Assembly (NCBI RefSeq): GCF_024244095.1
Contig: NW_026250686.1
Coordinates: 124,001 to 188,000 of the forward strand
Length of the DNA: 64,000 bases
Direction: 5' to 3'
DNA from: Nematocida homosporus
Taxonomy: Eukaryota; Microsporidia
A model generated the notes under the pieces. It saw only the letters and a list, made by a program, of their open reading frames with translations, ran no database searches and was not told where the DNA came from. Positions 51,145 through 60,002 of the stretch are shown here, piece after piece (position 1 is the stretch's first letter; each line of letters opens with the position of its first letter). The position numbers and the translations under genes are program-made.

Positions 51145-52311
51145 TTAGTCTCGTGATGGTGGGGGTGGTAGTTTTTCTAACAGATTGTTGGCTTCTTTTT
51201 CTAGATTCGTTATAGTTGTTAGTTTTTCCTGGCATTGCTGTTCTAATTCAGTTATTTGCTGGCGTATCTCTGGATCTTGTGGTAGTTCTTTCTGCTGGAC
51301 TTTTAGGGCTTCTAGGTCTTCTAGGCAGAGGTTTATGGATTGTTTGTTTCCTTGTAGCCTCATTAGTATGTTGTAGTTTACTTGGTACTGTAGTGGCCAG
51401 TCTTTTGGTTCGATTAGCTCCTCGTCCAACTGTTGATACTGGTGTTTTAGGGCTTCGGGGTCTTTTGGATTTTGTTGTTCTTGCTCTACTTTTGGTTCTA
51501 GTTCGACTAGTAAAGCTTCGTAGTTCTTTAATTCTTGGGGCGTTAATTGGCTGTTTAGTGTTTGGCTTATATCGTTTACTTGGCCTGAGAGGGCGGGTTT
51601 TCCTAGTGATTGCCATAAGTCTTGGCTTTCTTCTTTTAGCTTGTTGAGTCTGTCTAGCTTTTCCTGGCATTGTTGTCGTGCTTCTGCTACTTGCTTTCTA
51701 GCATCAGGGTGTAGTACTAGTTCTCGTTGACTTTCTATAGCTTTTATGGCTCTTAGCCAGCCATTTATTAGATTTTGGGTGATTTCTAGATCTTTTAGGT
51801 GGGTTGATAGTTGGGTTAGTATTGGGGTTGGGCTGGGTTTTAGTAATAGAGCTTGGGCCTCTGGAGTTTGTTGGGTCTTTTGTTTGATCTGGTCTAATTG
51901 GGTTTTGTGCTGTTCTAACTGGCGCTGGAGTGATGATTGATCTAGGTCTTTTATAATTTGTAGTTGTTTCTGGAGTCTGATAGTGGAATCGCTGGCGGCT
52001 TGGGATTGGCTGGGGCTTTTTTGTTGGCTTGTGTCCATTTCGGATGTGCGTTGATTAGATCGCATTCGGTGAGCAAGAACTACTATGAGAACTACCATTA
52101 TTACTGCTGGACCAGCCAGAACACCAAGTAGTATTGTAAGAGGCACACTAATCTCAAAATACGAAGCAATGGGTTGGATGACCCTTTCTACTATAGCTTT
52201 TGATACAGCAGGCATAGATTCTACGTCATCTTTAACAAGTTCTGACTGATTAGCAAGAGTCATACAAATTGATAGAAAGGAGCAAGATTTATATTCCACT
52301 AGTTGAGACAT
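51145..52311 (-). CDS. single-pass membrane protein with coiled coil and internal duplication
   Basis: This 388-residue protein has one membrane helix (about 57-80, PLTILLGVLAGPAVIMVVLI) preceded by a short luminal or extracellular N-terminus; residues 1-25 resemble a weak signal (SFLSICMTLANQ). The rest is a Gln/Glu/Lys/Leu-rich coiled coil. Residues about 198-238 (HPDARKQVAEARQQCQEKLD) and 343-382 (DPEIRQQITELEQQCQEKLT) are alike, sharing QQCQEKL and the following L-x-K-E-x-x-x-L pattern, so a block was duplicated. The end is Pro-rich (PPPPSRD). It has a cytosolic coiled coil if the helix is type-III anchored. It could be a tether or structural protein. No family is recognised. The stop is at 51145. 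Confidence 0.65.
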   Translation of the reverse strand: MSQLVEYKSCSFLSICMTLANQSELVKDDVESMPAVSKAIVERVIQPIASYFEISVPLTILLGVLAGPAVIMVVLIVVLAHRMRSNQRTSEMDTSQQKSPSQSQAASDSTIRLQKQLQIIKDLDQSSLQRQLEQHKTQLDQIKQKTQQTPEAQALLLKPSPTPILTQLSTHLKDLEITQNLINGWLRAIKAIESQRELVLHPDARKQVAEARQQCQEKLDRLNKLKEESQDLWQSLGKPALSGQVNDISQTLNSQLTPQELKNYEALLVELEPKVEQEQQNPKDPEALKHQYQQLDEELIEPKDWPLQYQVNYNILMRLQGNKQSINLCLEDLEALKVQQKELPQDPEIRQQITELEQQCQEKLTTITNLEKEANNLLEKLPPPPSRD

Positions 52312-52863
52312 GATTGGTAGAGTAAGTTAAGAATAAATAGATAGCATTCATTGATCAATACCAATTTGCTTAAAGAATGTCTGATTATGTAGTACTTTTA
52401 TTAGATAAAGTGTAATGAAGAGTAAAAAAGATGACGTCATATCAAAATATAAACCTAGAAAACAAAAATACTTAACGAATCAAAACTAGACAACCCAATC
52501 TAACATCAATAAATATCTAGCAAGTAATTTGATTGATCATTTAATTAATCAGATGAACATTACCAAATACTGTTTATAAGTTGTGTGTAAATTCAGGCGA
52601 AAAAGAAACTTAAGTATTCAACACTAAATAGTATTACACCTATTTGATATCTAAAATAAATTCAACTTATATCTAATCCAATAACTAACTATCCAATCCA
52701 ACCCAATAACTTAATACTTTCATCACTAAATCCAATCCAATCCACTCACTACCAACTCAACCCAACACAACTCAACTCAACCCAACCCAACTCAACCAAA
52801 TCTAAACTTAATCTAAACTCAATCCAATCCAATAGTTAATGCCAAACACATCCAAAGTTTTTT
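52312..52863. other. 552-bp intergenic gap with an isolated TGACGTCA
   Basis: TGACGTCA at 52432-52439 lies in AAAGATGACGTCATATCAAA, similar to the start of the 47274 element, but without its partner. From about 52490 to 52850 the + strand is AC-rich. AGTTTTTT precedes the DGAT1-like start. Confidence 0.6.
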
Positions 52864-54000
52864 ATGGATCGGCGTATACATAGTAAATTAGTCCATTGTA
52901 AGTCTAATGGAGTACTCTCTGGAATACACTTAGGAGTGGGAGGAATTGCCTGGCTTATTTCTGGCTTGATTGTTGCGAATTATAAGATATGGTGCTCAGA
53001 TATGTACTGGGGAGTGGTTTTGGTTATTAAAGATCAGATAGAAGAGGATCTTTCTGGCTTATCTTTGTTGGTATTTTTGGGAATTAATGTTTTACGATGG
53101 CTAGCTGTTTGTTTGGTACCGGCCAATCTATCTTATCGCTCTTTTTTAGGACTAGTAGGACTAGGGGTGACTTTAGAGACTTTGTTATGTTTCTATCGAA
53201 CTACTGGGTTTATAGGACTTGTTTTGCGATACTTGAGTGTTACTCAGCTTATGAAAGGTATTTCTTACTTATTGGTGCGACAGGAAGAGTTAGACCAGAG
53301 TTTAGAACGGACTGAGATAGAGGGACTTAAATGTAAAACACAATTATGGAAGTTTATTCTCTATCCGACTTTTTGTTATCAAGAAAGTTATCCTTATGCC
53401 GCTAAGATTTCTAAACTTCATGTGGTGATTTATGGGCTGATGTTGATGCCTTTAAGTGTTTTGTCTTATGTAGCTTTGGTAATTAGAGGAGGTATTGCTT
53501 ATGCTGAGTTTTATCTCTTTCCTCGGCTATTTACTTATGTGAACGTAGTAATGTGGGTTAATATTGGCTGGCTGGCTGCTTTCTTGCTAGTATTTGTGGC
53601 TCTTTTTGGGTTACAGGGAGAACTGACTGGATTTGCTGATAAGGAATTCTTTGGAAGTTGGTGGGACTGTAGTACAGTAGAGTACTGGCGAGCTTGGAAC
53701 TTCATGGTGCATAACTGGGTGAAGAGACATGTGCATCGGCCCTTTTTGAAACGGAATATTAGTTTGCGGATGAGTAAGATAATAGTGTTTTTAGTCAGTG
53801 GGATAGTACATGAGTATATTTTTGATGATTGCTTGGGATGCCGTGGATTGGGGTTGTTTACAATGCTTATTCAAATTCCTCTGGGCAGTGCTTCTTCTTT
53901 AGCACAGCGGACTTTAGGCTTGAATGAGAACTTGTTCACTATCATTGCTTTAAATTTGATTGGAGCCCCCATTATGTCGATGTTAGTTCGATGGAAATAA
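52864..54000 (+). CDS. MBOAT acyltransferase, DGAT1/ACAT type
   Basis: This 378-residue polytopic ER protein has about eight hydrophobic helices. It has the DGAT1/ACAT features: KFILYPTFCYQESYPYAAKI (FYxDWWN-neighbour region, usual PTLCYQ-x-x-YP), the DGAT/ACAT signature-like EFFGSWWDCSTVEYWRAWN (family FYxDWWNA...FWRxWN), VHNWVKRHVHRPFL (HxWxxRHVY) and FLVSGIVHEYIF with the catalytic His. It would add an acyl chain to diacylglycerol or sterol using acyl-CoA. It is shorter than the about 500-residue fungal and animal enzymes, mostly at the N-terminus. The order of motifs makes DGAT1/ACAT firm; DAG or sterol as acceptor is not decided, and DGAT1 fits the TAG-storing spore better. Confidence 0.85.
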   Translation: MDRRIHSKLVHCKSNGVLSGIHLGVGGIAWLISGLIVANYKIWCSDMYWGVVLVIKDQIEEDLSGLSLLVFLGINVLRWLAVCLVPANLSYRSFLGLVGLGVTLETLLCFYRTTGFIGLVLRYLSVTQLMKGISYLLVRQEELDQSLERTEIEGLKCKTQLWKFILYPTFCYQESYPYAAKISKLHVVIYGLMLMPLSVLSYVALVIRGGIAYAEFYLFPRLFTYVNVVMWVNIGWLAAFLLVFVALFGLQGELTGFADKEFFGSWWDCSTVEYWRAWNFMVHNWVKRHVHRPFLKRNISLRMSKIIVFLVSGIVHEYIFDDCLGCRGLGLFTMLIQIPLGSASSLAQRTLGLNENLFTIIALNLIGAPIMSMLVRWK

Positions 54001-54308
54001 GATGGGTTTGAGTTGAGTTGAGTTGGGTTGGTATTAGGTTGTGTTGAGTTGGTATTAGGTTGTGTTGAGTTAGGTTGAGTTTGTGTTGGGTGAGTTGAGT
54101 CGAGTTAGTTTGGAATGTGGTCGTTAGAGATGGGCTTTGGTGTTAGTGAATATGATATAAATTGGTATATGTGTTTGATTTGATGTTTTGCTTATTGGGT
54201 TAGTATTGAGTTAGTCTGTGTAAACCAAAATGTGCTTTATTGTGACAGGTATTAGGGGTAGGAATAGTTGGAGTAAGTTAATGATTTGGTGGATATATTA
54301 GTAGATAC
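54001..54308. other. 308-bp GT-rich intergenic gap between convergent genes
   Basis: It holds GTTGAGTTGGTATTAGGTTGTGTTGAG repeats near 54010-54080. Simple sequence; no gene is seen. Confidence 0.6.
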
Positions 54309-54923
54309 TTACTTGGCGGGGAAATTGGTAAAGCGATTGAACTCGGCTCGATCGCCTAGGACTTTGAGTGTACAGAGTTTCTTGATGAAAGCTTCAAGCG
54401 GTTTTTGAGCGGTTAGGGTGCGATACATTCGGGCTCGCTCTATCTTGCGCTGGGCCTTGAGAATCTCGCCTAGTAAGCGGATTTTGCTAACGAAGAAGGA
54501 CTGAGTTTCGGTCGTAAGGTAGACGGTGCTCTTAGGTGGACATTTTTGTTCGTCAAGCCACTGGATAATGGCTTTCTCGGCTCGGAGACTCTCTTTGACG
54601 GCAGAAGAGAGGTCGTTAAATAGAATGCCGGAACTGTCTTGGCCAACTTGTAAAATGACCTTATCAGTAAAAAACGAATGATTAGGCGAAGCCATTTCAG
54701 ACGGAGCTTGGACTAGTTCGTTGCTGTAAAAGGATACAAGCACAACCGGCCTGATATTGGACCGTTTTTCATTAGTATTTGCCCCGGCAAAGATACTTTC
54801 ACTACTAAAGTCTTTGCGGATGCTAATTCCAGAGATAAGGTTTTCAAGGTAGGTTTGCTTAGCATTGGTCGGGGTAGTCGTCTCCTCCTCCATGGAACGG
54901 ATTTCCGAGGGCCTCCACTTCAT
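54309..54923 (-). CDS. unknown protein, 204 residues
   Basis: No family is recognised. The N-terminal 60 residues are polar and Thr/Ser/Glu-rich, and there may be a beta-rich middle (NIRPVVLVSFYSNELV, DKVILQVGQDSSGILF). The C-terminal half is helical and basic (IRLLGEILKAQRKIERARMY, then RTLTAQKPLEAFIKKL). It has no signal or membrane segment. A later ATG at residue 11 is possible. Codon use is more G/C-rich than the neighbours (many CGG/GCC codons on the coding strand), suggesting a conserved housekeeping gene, but I see no motif. Confidence 0.55.
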   Translation of the reverse strand: MKWRPSEIRSMEEETTTPTNAKQTYLENLISGISIRKDFSSESIFAGANTNEKRSNIRPVVLVSFYSNELVQAPSEMASPNHSFFTDKVILQVGQDSSGILFNDLSSAVKESLRAEKAIIQWLDEQKCPPKSTVYLTTETQSFFVSKIRLLGEILKAQRKIERARMYRTLTAQKPLEAFIKKLCTLKVLGDRAEFNRFTNFPAK

Positions 54924-55234
54924 AACGATCAGTAGGGGAAGCCTTATGTAAAAGGTAGGGTTTGTTTGTATACACTACGGTTGCCAACGTAAGTCTAAAT
55001 TCTAAATACGAAAAGCAACTCTATTAGTTTGAATTGAGTTAGTTTAGACTGGACTGAGTTTGTTTAATCAAAAAATTGCCCAATAAGGAAATAGTTAAGA
55101 AAAAGCTATCCAAAAACAGAAACTAATCCGATTTAATACTAAATTACTCAATCTGGTAAACCATCAACTGAATATAATGAAAGATTCACCAAACTCAACA
55201 CAACACAACACAACACAACACAACTCCACCCAAC
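54924..55234. other. 311-bp intergenic gap
   Basis: It is AT-rich and of moderate complexity, with CACAACACAACACAACACAAC simple repeat near 55197-55222. No gene is seen. Confidence 0.5.
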
Positions 55235-58012
55235 TCATTCGATAACGAAGCCTTGTTTTCTTAGCTCACCTTTGATTTCTTTGAGCAGTTTGGGGTTGTG
55301 TTGAGTTAGATGCGCAAATAAATAGTCAAAGTATTCTCGGCGCCGAGTTACAGAGAGATTTGGAATCCAGCAAGTAAACCCACAAATAATCTTCCCAGAA
55401 CTATCAAAAAACATCTTATCAATAATATCTTCAACTTGGTCTTTGGACAGATCTTGATACGTCTTAAGAATATGGAACAAAAAGAATGATACGTCCTCCT
55501 CTAAATTCACTAGATACTCCACATATTGAGCATAGATCTGCTCAACACTCGTCTGTTGCAAGATCTTAGTTTGCACGCTTTTCGAATCAGTATCCATAAG
55601 AATGACTTGCCAAAACTGATCGCCTAAACGCTGTAAACGAAGTTGCACTAAATAATCAAACTCCACCAAAGATAGGGAAGATAGCTGTCGCATACAATAG
55701 TAAATAACATTAACACAGACATCAGTGAGAGGTCCATTAAAAGACAAAATCCGCCATAAATCATAACGAAGAAACCAAGTATAGTTCGTGCTAGAATAGT
55801 TCAGTAAACTATTACGCCGCTTCTTCTCAGACTTAGTAGTCGGTGGATTAGATAGAGATACAAGATTGGCCGAAAAGCCCGAGTTAGGATAAACAACTAG
55901 TTGATTAGTCTTACGAGCATAGGCCTGGTAAGCACTTTCCAAAATATAAGGCGGATAGATATGACATTGGGCCCGAAGAGCACTAAGTGCCTTCCTCATC
56001 AGTAAAAAGGTCGGTTTAGGGTTAGGAATCTCCTTAAACTGTTTGTAGTCCTTCTTCTTCAATGGAAGTTCTAAAGACAAGAGCACAGATAAACCTTCAT
56101 TCAGTACCGATCCTAGTAACTCAACACTTTCCAGCTGCTGACTATTGTACATACCAAGAATGAATAGATTAGCGACTTTCTTGCACAGCTCATAACTTAG
56201 TACTAAAGAACTCTTCTTCTCGTACTTAGAAGAGACTATTTGGGCATGTAAGTGTTTAATGTACTCAGCTATAATGCGACAGTCAAACGGCCTAATTGCC
56301 AAAGCAGCTTCATACTCCTTCTTATAAAGGAAGACAGCTAGAATACGTGTATACAGCGGATTGTGACAATTAAGAAGAGATAAGTACATTCTTTGGGGAG
56401 TTTTCAAGTACTTTTTGATCAGTTCTGAAGCTCGAATAAATTGACTTTCCGATAAGTTTATCTTCTTCTTATCAAAGTTATAGATCGTATTTGGCACCAT
56501 TAAATGTCGCGGCCTGATAAAATGGGCAAAGAAAGATAAGTGCGTATCTTTAGGAGAAATAGCTAATAAATTCACTGCATTGTTATAAGTAAACATCTCC
56601 CTAACCGGAGCAGCAATTCCTAGAAAGAAAAACAACTTATCAGCCACACTTATCAAAGGATTATCTAACAATCCAGATAAGAAAAATGATTGTGCAACTG
56701 AAGAGCACTGACAAAATATCTCTTTACACCGCGCAATTGAAATGTTCTTAATCACAGCAATACAAAGTAAAGCTATATTGGCATCTGCTTCTGCCATAGC
56801 CTTCTCTAAGACCCGGAAGTAAAGCGAGTTAGGCTGAATATCAAAGAACGGGTTGCGCAGAATCAGCTCAAAAATATGTCCACCAGATACTTCCGCCACC
56901 AAGTACCCTCGTAAAAGTCCATCTAAAGCCATCTGTTCAGTACTGTGCGGCCGATTCGGAGGAGGCACTCGGACCTTATGCAAAATCTCAGCAGTAGTTC
57001 GTCCTGATTGCCAAGCCCACATAGAAAGCTTCCTTACCACACGATCAAGACAATCATTGATTTCCAAGTGCGAGTATTCATTGCACCCACCCAATACTTT
57101 ACTCAGCCATAAGTGCCGATAAACAAACTCAACAATCCGACTAGTCAGCATATTCGGAGCAACATAATCTAAAATAACCAAGTAAGCCATATAAAACGAG
57201 TACTCCTCGGCCAAGTAGAAAAGATCCCCTTGCCAAATACTTGAAAACCGATCCAGTACTTTCACAGCACATTCCATAGTCGGCAGAGTAACTTTATCTA
57301 AACCCGCGTCTAAACCGCCTGAACTATCATAATTTACTTGTTTTGAATTATGGTAAGCTGATGGGGATAGTTCACTGCGCGTATCAGTAACAATTCTTAT
57401 CTTAGGCTCAGAATAGTTCATGGGCAACTTTTCCTGCTTGGCCCATCCCACTACCGTTGCTGTCCAGGCCGGCTCGCTTCTTTCCCGACCTACTAGACTC
57501 ACAGCCGCCACCCGCCCAATCTTCTTAGCTCTAATCCATTGGAAAAGCTCCCAGAAGACTACGTACAAATCATCCTCTAATCTCTCTACTTTAACATCCT
57601 CTTCCGGTTCTTCTAAGACCAAACCGTGTCCTGCTCTTAATTGGGCTCGTTTTCTAAGCAAGAGTAGTTGTGGTTCATTCTGCAGTATCTGATTGATCAA
57701 AAAGATAGCAGGTAAACTCTGCTGAGTCTGTTCTAAGTACTCCAAACGTGCCTCCTGTAACTCATTTTCATCAACCATCTCTAATATCTCAGCACACGTA
57801 CTGTAGTCCTCGCGCTGCAAAGCAATTCTAATGGCATTAGATAAGGCTAAATTATGGACCTGATCGCTAATAAGAGTCGTTTCCAGCTCAGCTTGTTGAG
57901 CTATTTCAATTAAACCTTCAATAGATTCGGTCATTAAGGCCCTCCAATACCCCCCCCTTAGAGCCTCTTCTGGGCCCTCATTTACGTTAGAATTTGCCGT
58001 AGTAAACTTCAT
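55235..58012 (-). CDS. large alpha-solenoid protein, unknown
   Basis: The start chosen at ATG 58012 gives 925 residues; an upstream frame to 58177 would overlap the next gene on the other strand. It is almost entirely helical: paired helices of 15-25 residues run throughout (for example IEGLIEIAQQAELETTLISD, ALSNAIRIALQREDYSTCAE). Such solenoids occur in nucleoporins, coat proteins, ribosome and exosome factors. No signal, membrane segment, catalytic motif or Cys/His cluster is seen. Local sequence LLLLRKRAQLRAG looks TPR-like. The gene shares a 25-base divergent promoter with a beta-propeller-like gene (58038), and an alpha-solenoid and beta-propeller together are typical of nuclear-pore or coat complexes (inference). 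Confidence 0.6.
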   Translation of the reverse strand: MKFTTANSNVNEGPEEALRGGYWRALMTESIEGLIEIAQQAELETTLISDQVHNLALSNAIRIALQREDYSTCAEILEMVDENELQEARLEYLEQTQQSLPAIFLINQILQNEPQLLLLRKRAQLRAGHGLVLEEPEEDVKVERLEDDLYVVFWELFQWIRAKKIGRVAAVSLVGRERSEPAWTATVVGWAKQEKLPMNYSEPKIRIVTDTRSELSPSAYHNSKQVNYDSSGGLDAGLDKVTLPTMECAVKVLDRFSSIWQGDLFYLAEEYSFYMAYLVILDYVAPNMLTSRIVEFVYRHLWLSKVLGGCNEYSHLEINDCLDRVVRKLSMWAWQSGRTTAEILHKVRVPPPNRPHSTEQMALDGLLRGYLVAEVSGGHIFELILRNPFFDIQPNSLYFRVLEKAMAEADANIALLCIAVIKNISIARCKEIFCQCSSVAQSFFLSGLLDNPLISVADKLFFFLGIAAPVREMFTYNNAVNLLAISPKDTHLSFFAHFIRPRHLMVPNTIYNFDKKKINLSESQFIRASELIKKYLKTPQRMYLSLLNCHNPLYTRILAVFLYKKEYEAALAIRPFDCRIIAEYIKHLHAQIVSSKYEKKSSLVLSYELCKKVANLFILGMYNSQQLESVELLGSVLNEGLSVLLSLELPLKKKDYKQFKEIPNPKPTFLLMRKALSALRAQCHIYPPYILESAYQAYARKTNQLVVYPNSGFSANLVSLSNPPTTKSEKKRRNSLLNYSSTNYTWFLRYDLWRILSFNGPLTDVCVNVIYYCMRQLSSLSLVEFDYLVQLRLQRLGDQFWQVILMDTDSKSVQTKILQQTSVEQIYAQYVEYLVNLEEDVSFFLFHILKTYQDLSKDQVEDIIDKMFFDSSGKIICGFTCWIPNLSVTRRREYFDYLFAHLTQHNPKLLKEIKGELRKQGFVIE

Positions 58013-58037
58013 TTTTCGCGGAATTGACAAATTTTTA
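58013..58037. promoter_or_regulatory. 25-bp bidirectional promoter candidate
   Basis: Only 25 bases (with ATTGACAAATTTTTA) separate the two divergent ATGs. The AAATTTTT before the plus-strand start is the same context as at several other starts. On the minus-strand coding side the bases just before ATG are CGCGAAAA, so that gene lacks the T-tract at this spot. Confidence 0.55.
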
Positions 58038-59426
58038 ATGGAATCGTTTAAAGAGGTGGCTACAATTGGCCTTTTAGATAGCACTTTTGTATTAATTGAT
58101 AGATCAGAAGTAGAAGTACGGCAAATTGAAGACTGTAGTGTTCTAAAAAGCCTTCCAAGAGGTGTAGGAGAGTACAAAACTCTAGATAATCAGCTAATTA
58201 GACTTAACAATGGCGAAATGATCGATGAGTTTAACCAAGTTACTATTGCTACATTTGATAAAAGTTGGGAAGTTTACTGGTACAATCAAGAAGTTTATCA
58301 GTATCGAATCCGTAATGGTCAATTAGAGATAAGAAAGATAAGCAAACAAACAAAAACGAACAAAAAGATAAGCATTGAGTTGTGTAAGAAGAGTAGTGAT
58401 AGTGAGTATCTTCTTAATAAGTCTTTTTACTTCTATAAGAATCTTTGCTACTACTATCGTGATAACAATCTTTACTATCAAAGTTTAGATAAGGCCGGAG
58501 AAGAGTTAGTTCTACGTCTCCCTAACTTAAAGGTCACTGCCCTGTCTCATACGGAGAGTAGTCCAATTATTGCTCTGAGTGATGGCACACTTTTAGTGGT
58601 TAATCTGCTAACCAAGACAATTAAGCCATGTAAGTGGCATTCAAAACCCGTATCGCAAATAGTACCAGTTAGTGGTGAACTGATTGTATCTTTAGCGGTT
58701 AATGGTACTTTTTTACTAACTGATTGTGATTCTTTAGCTAATACTTTCTTATGTACAACTAATCAGCCAGTTTTAGAATTCAAAGTCAGTTCTTTAGGAT
58801 ATCTTATCTACACTACACCCGTATCTATTGTTATTTTTGATATTGCCGCTAAAACTGCTCGTCAAACCATCTACCTACTCACCAGAGCAACTAAAGTCGT
58901 ACCAGTCGAACATACAGTCGCCGAAGAACCAACTCAGTACGTACCTTCTCTTTCCGGAACAGAAACCAATGCCAGCCCAATCATAACCTGTCCTAGCCAA
59001 GATAAAATCCTTATTCCAGGCCATATCTATGTTTTGCACAACCTTTTAGTCTTCCACTCACCTACACTCGGCATCTACCGTGTCCATACCGAAATAGCTA
59101 CTATCAAAGACCTACTGCTCAGCCACGACCACTTACTAGTAGTAGTCAGTGCCGAAGAAGAGAAGATTGCTCGACAAGATAATCCCAAACGTACTTCTTC
59201 TTACTCTCCATCCTCACTATCTAATCTTTACAAACTCATTCGTCTAGAGAAGAACTATCTAGCACTGATTGCTAAAGAAGAACTCAATGAACTTCAAAAC
59301 CAACAATTACAAGATTTATCTACTAATCTTAATAGAACTATTATTACTACTACTTCTCAAACCACTCCAAATCAAGCCAAAACCTTTACTTACAACTATC
59401 CTTTAGCCGCATATTATGGCGAATAA
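58038..59426 (+). CDS. beta-propeller-like protein, unknown
   Basis: This 462-residue protein has repeated beta-strand patterns with the spacing of WD40-like blades but few exact GH/WD ends: FVLIDRSEVEVRQIEDCSVL, DGTLLVVNLLTKTIKPCKWH, VNGTFLLTDCDS, YLIYTTPVSIVIFDIAAK. The C-terminus (about 380-462) is polar, Asn/Thr/Gln-rich and helical. SSU-processome (Utp17/Nan1-type), nucleoporin and elongator-type propellers are possible. No catalytic motif, signal or membrane segment is seen. The last 50 codons shift to AC-rich coding sequence like that of the gaps. Confidence 0.5.
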   Translation: MESFKEVATIGLLDSTFVLIDRSEVEVRQIEDCSVLKSLPRGVGEYKTLDNQLIRLNNGEMIDEFNQVTIATFDKSWEVYWYNQEVYQYRIRNGQLEIRKISKQTKTNKKISIELCKKSSDSEYLLNKSFYFYKNLCYYYRDNNLYYQSLDKAGEELVLRLPNLKVTALSHTESSPIIALSDGTLLVVNLLTKTIKPCKWHSKPVSQIVPVSGELIVSLAVNGTFLLTDCDSLANTFLCTTNQPVLEFKVSSLGYLIYTTPVSIVIFDIAAKTARQTIYLLTRATKVVPVEHTVAEEPTQYVPSLSGTETNASPIITCPSQDKILIPGHIYVLHNLLVFHSPTLGIYRVHTEIATIKDLLLSHDHLLVVVSAEEEKIARQDNPKRTSSYSPSSLSNLYKLIRLEKNYLALIAKEELNELQNQQLQDLSTNLNRTIITTTSQTTPNQAKTFTYNYPLAAYYGE

Positions 59427-59463
59427 CAGAGATAGAGATAAGTAGCGAAAATAAATTCTTAGT

Positions 59464-59895
59464 ATGGAGTGTAAGTGGAATAGTTGTGGTGAAACATTTT
59501 GCGATCAAAAGGAGTTTGCTATGCATGTTAATAGTCATGTTCAAGATTCGAATACTAAGACTTGTCAATGGAAAGATTGCACGCGAATGGTTGAAAAGAA
59601 GATCAGTCGTTGCACTTTATTGACACACATTCGTATTCATACTCGTGAAAAGCCATTCAAATGCAACTTGTGCAACAAGGAGTACAGTCGGTCGGATGCA
59701 TTGAGTAAACATACTAAGACGCACGAACAGTTAGCAGCTACTGAGAGTGTTTATATAAAGAAGATGTCTTATCTACTGCAGCTACAGCAGGAGAGAGAGG
59801 TTGAGTTGCAAGATATGCAGCAGCAGTACAAACGATTGATTGTGGAGAATGATATTCTTTTGCGATATATCTGTGATAGTTTGTGTAGGCAATAA
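59464..59895 (+). CDS. three-finger C2H2 protein with C-terminal coiled coil
   Basis: This 143-residue protein has three C2H2-like fingers: a divergent first finger (ECKWNSCGETFCDQKEFAMH, Cys3/Cys8 then His), a second (TCQWKDCTRMVEKKISRCTL followed by HIRIH) and a standard third (FKCNLCNKEYSRSDALSKHT, with TREKP linker). The paired-Cys spacing of the first two (CxWxxC) is like GLI/ZIC and like fungal Iec1-type INO80-associated zinc fingers, and the third with SRSDALSKH fits that layout. A coiled coil (SYLLQLQQEREVELQDMQQQ) follows. It is probably a transcription factor or chromatin-remodeller subunit. The stop TAA lies inside AATAAA (59891-59896). The gene starts 37 bases after the previous one on the same strand. 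Confidence 0.7.
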   Translation: MECKWNSCGETFCDQKEFAMHVNSHVQDSNTKTCQWKDCTRMVEKKISRCTLLTHIRIHTREKPFKCNLCNKEYSRSDALSKHTKTHEQLAATESVYIKKMSYLLQLQQEREVELQDMQQQYKRLIVENDILLRYICDSLCRQ

Positions 59896-60002
59896 ATGAG
59901 TTACGTTAAGTTAGGTTGGTATTGGGTTGGGTTATGTTGGTGTTGGTGTTGGGTTTGGTGGTGTAATGTAGCGTAGCACTCAATCCTAATTCAATACCAA
60001 CA
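59896..60002. other. 107-bp GT-rich intergenic sequence before repeat copy C
   Basis: GTTGGTGTTGGTGTTGGG-like words lead into repeat copy C. No feature is seen. Confidence 0.5.

Noticed and set aside
54309..54923. Assignment of the 204-residue protein to a known nuclear complex
   Set aside because: No motif or repeat supports any choice, so it is left unknown.
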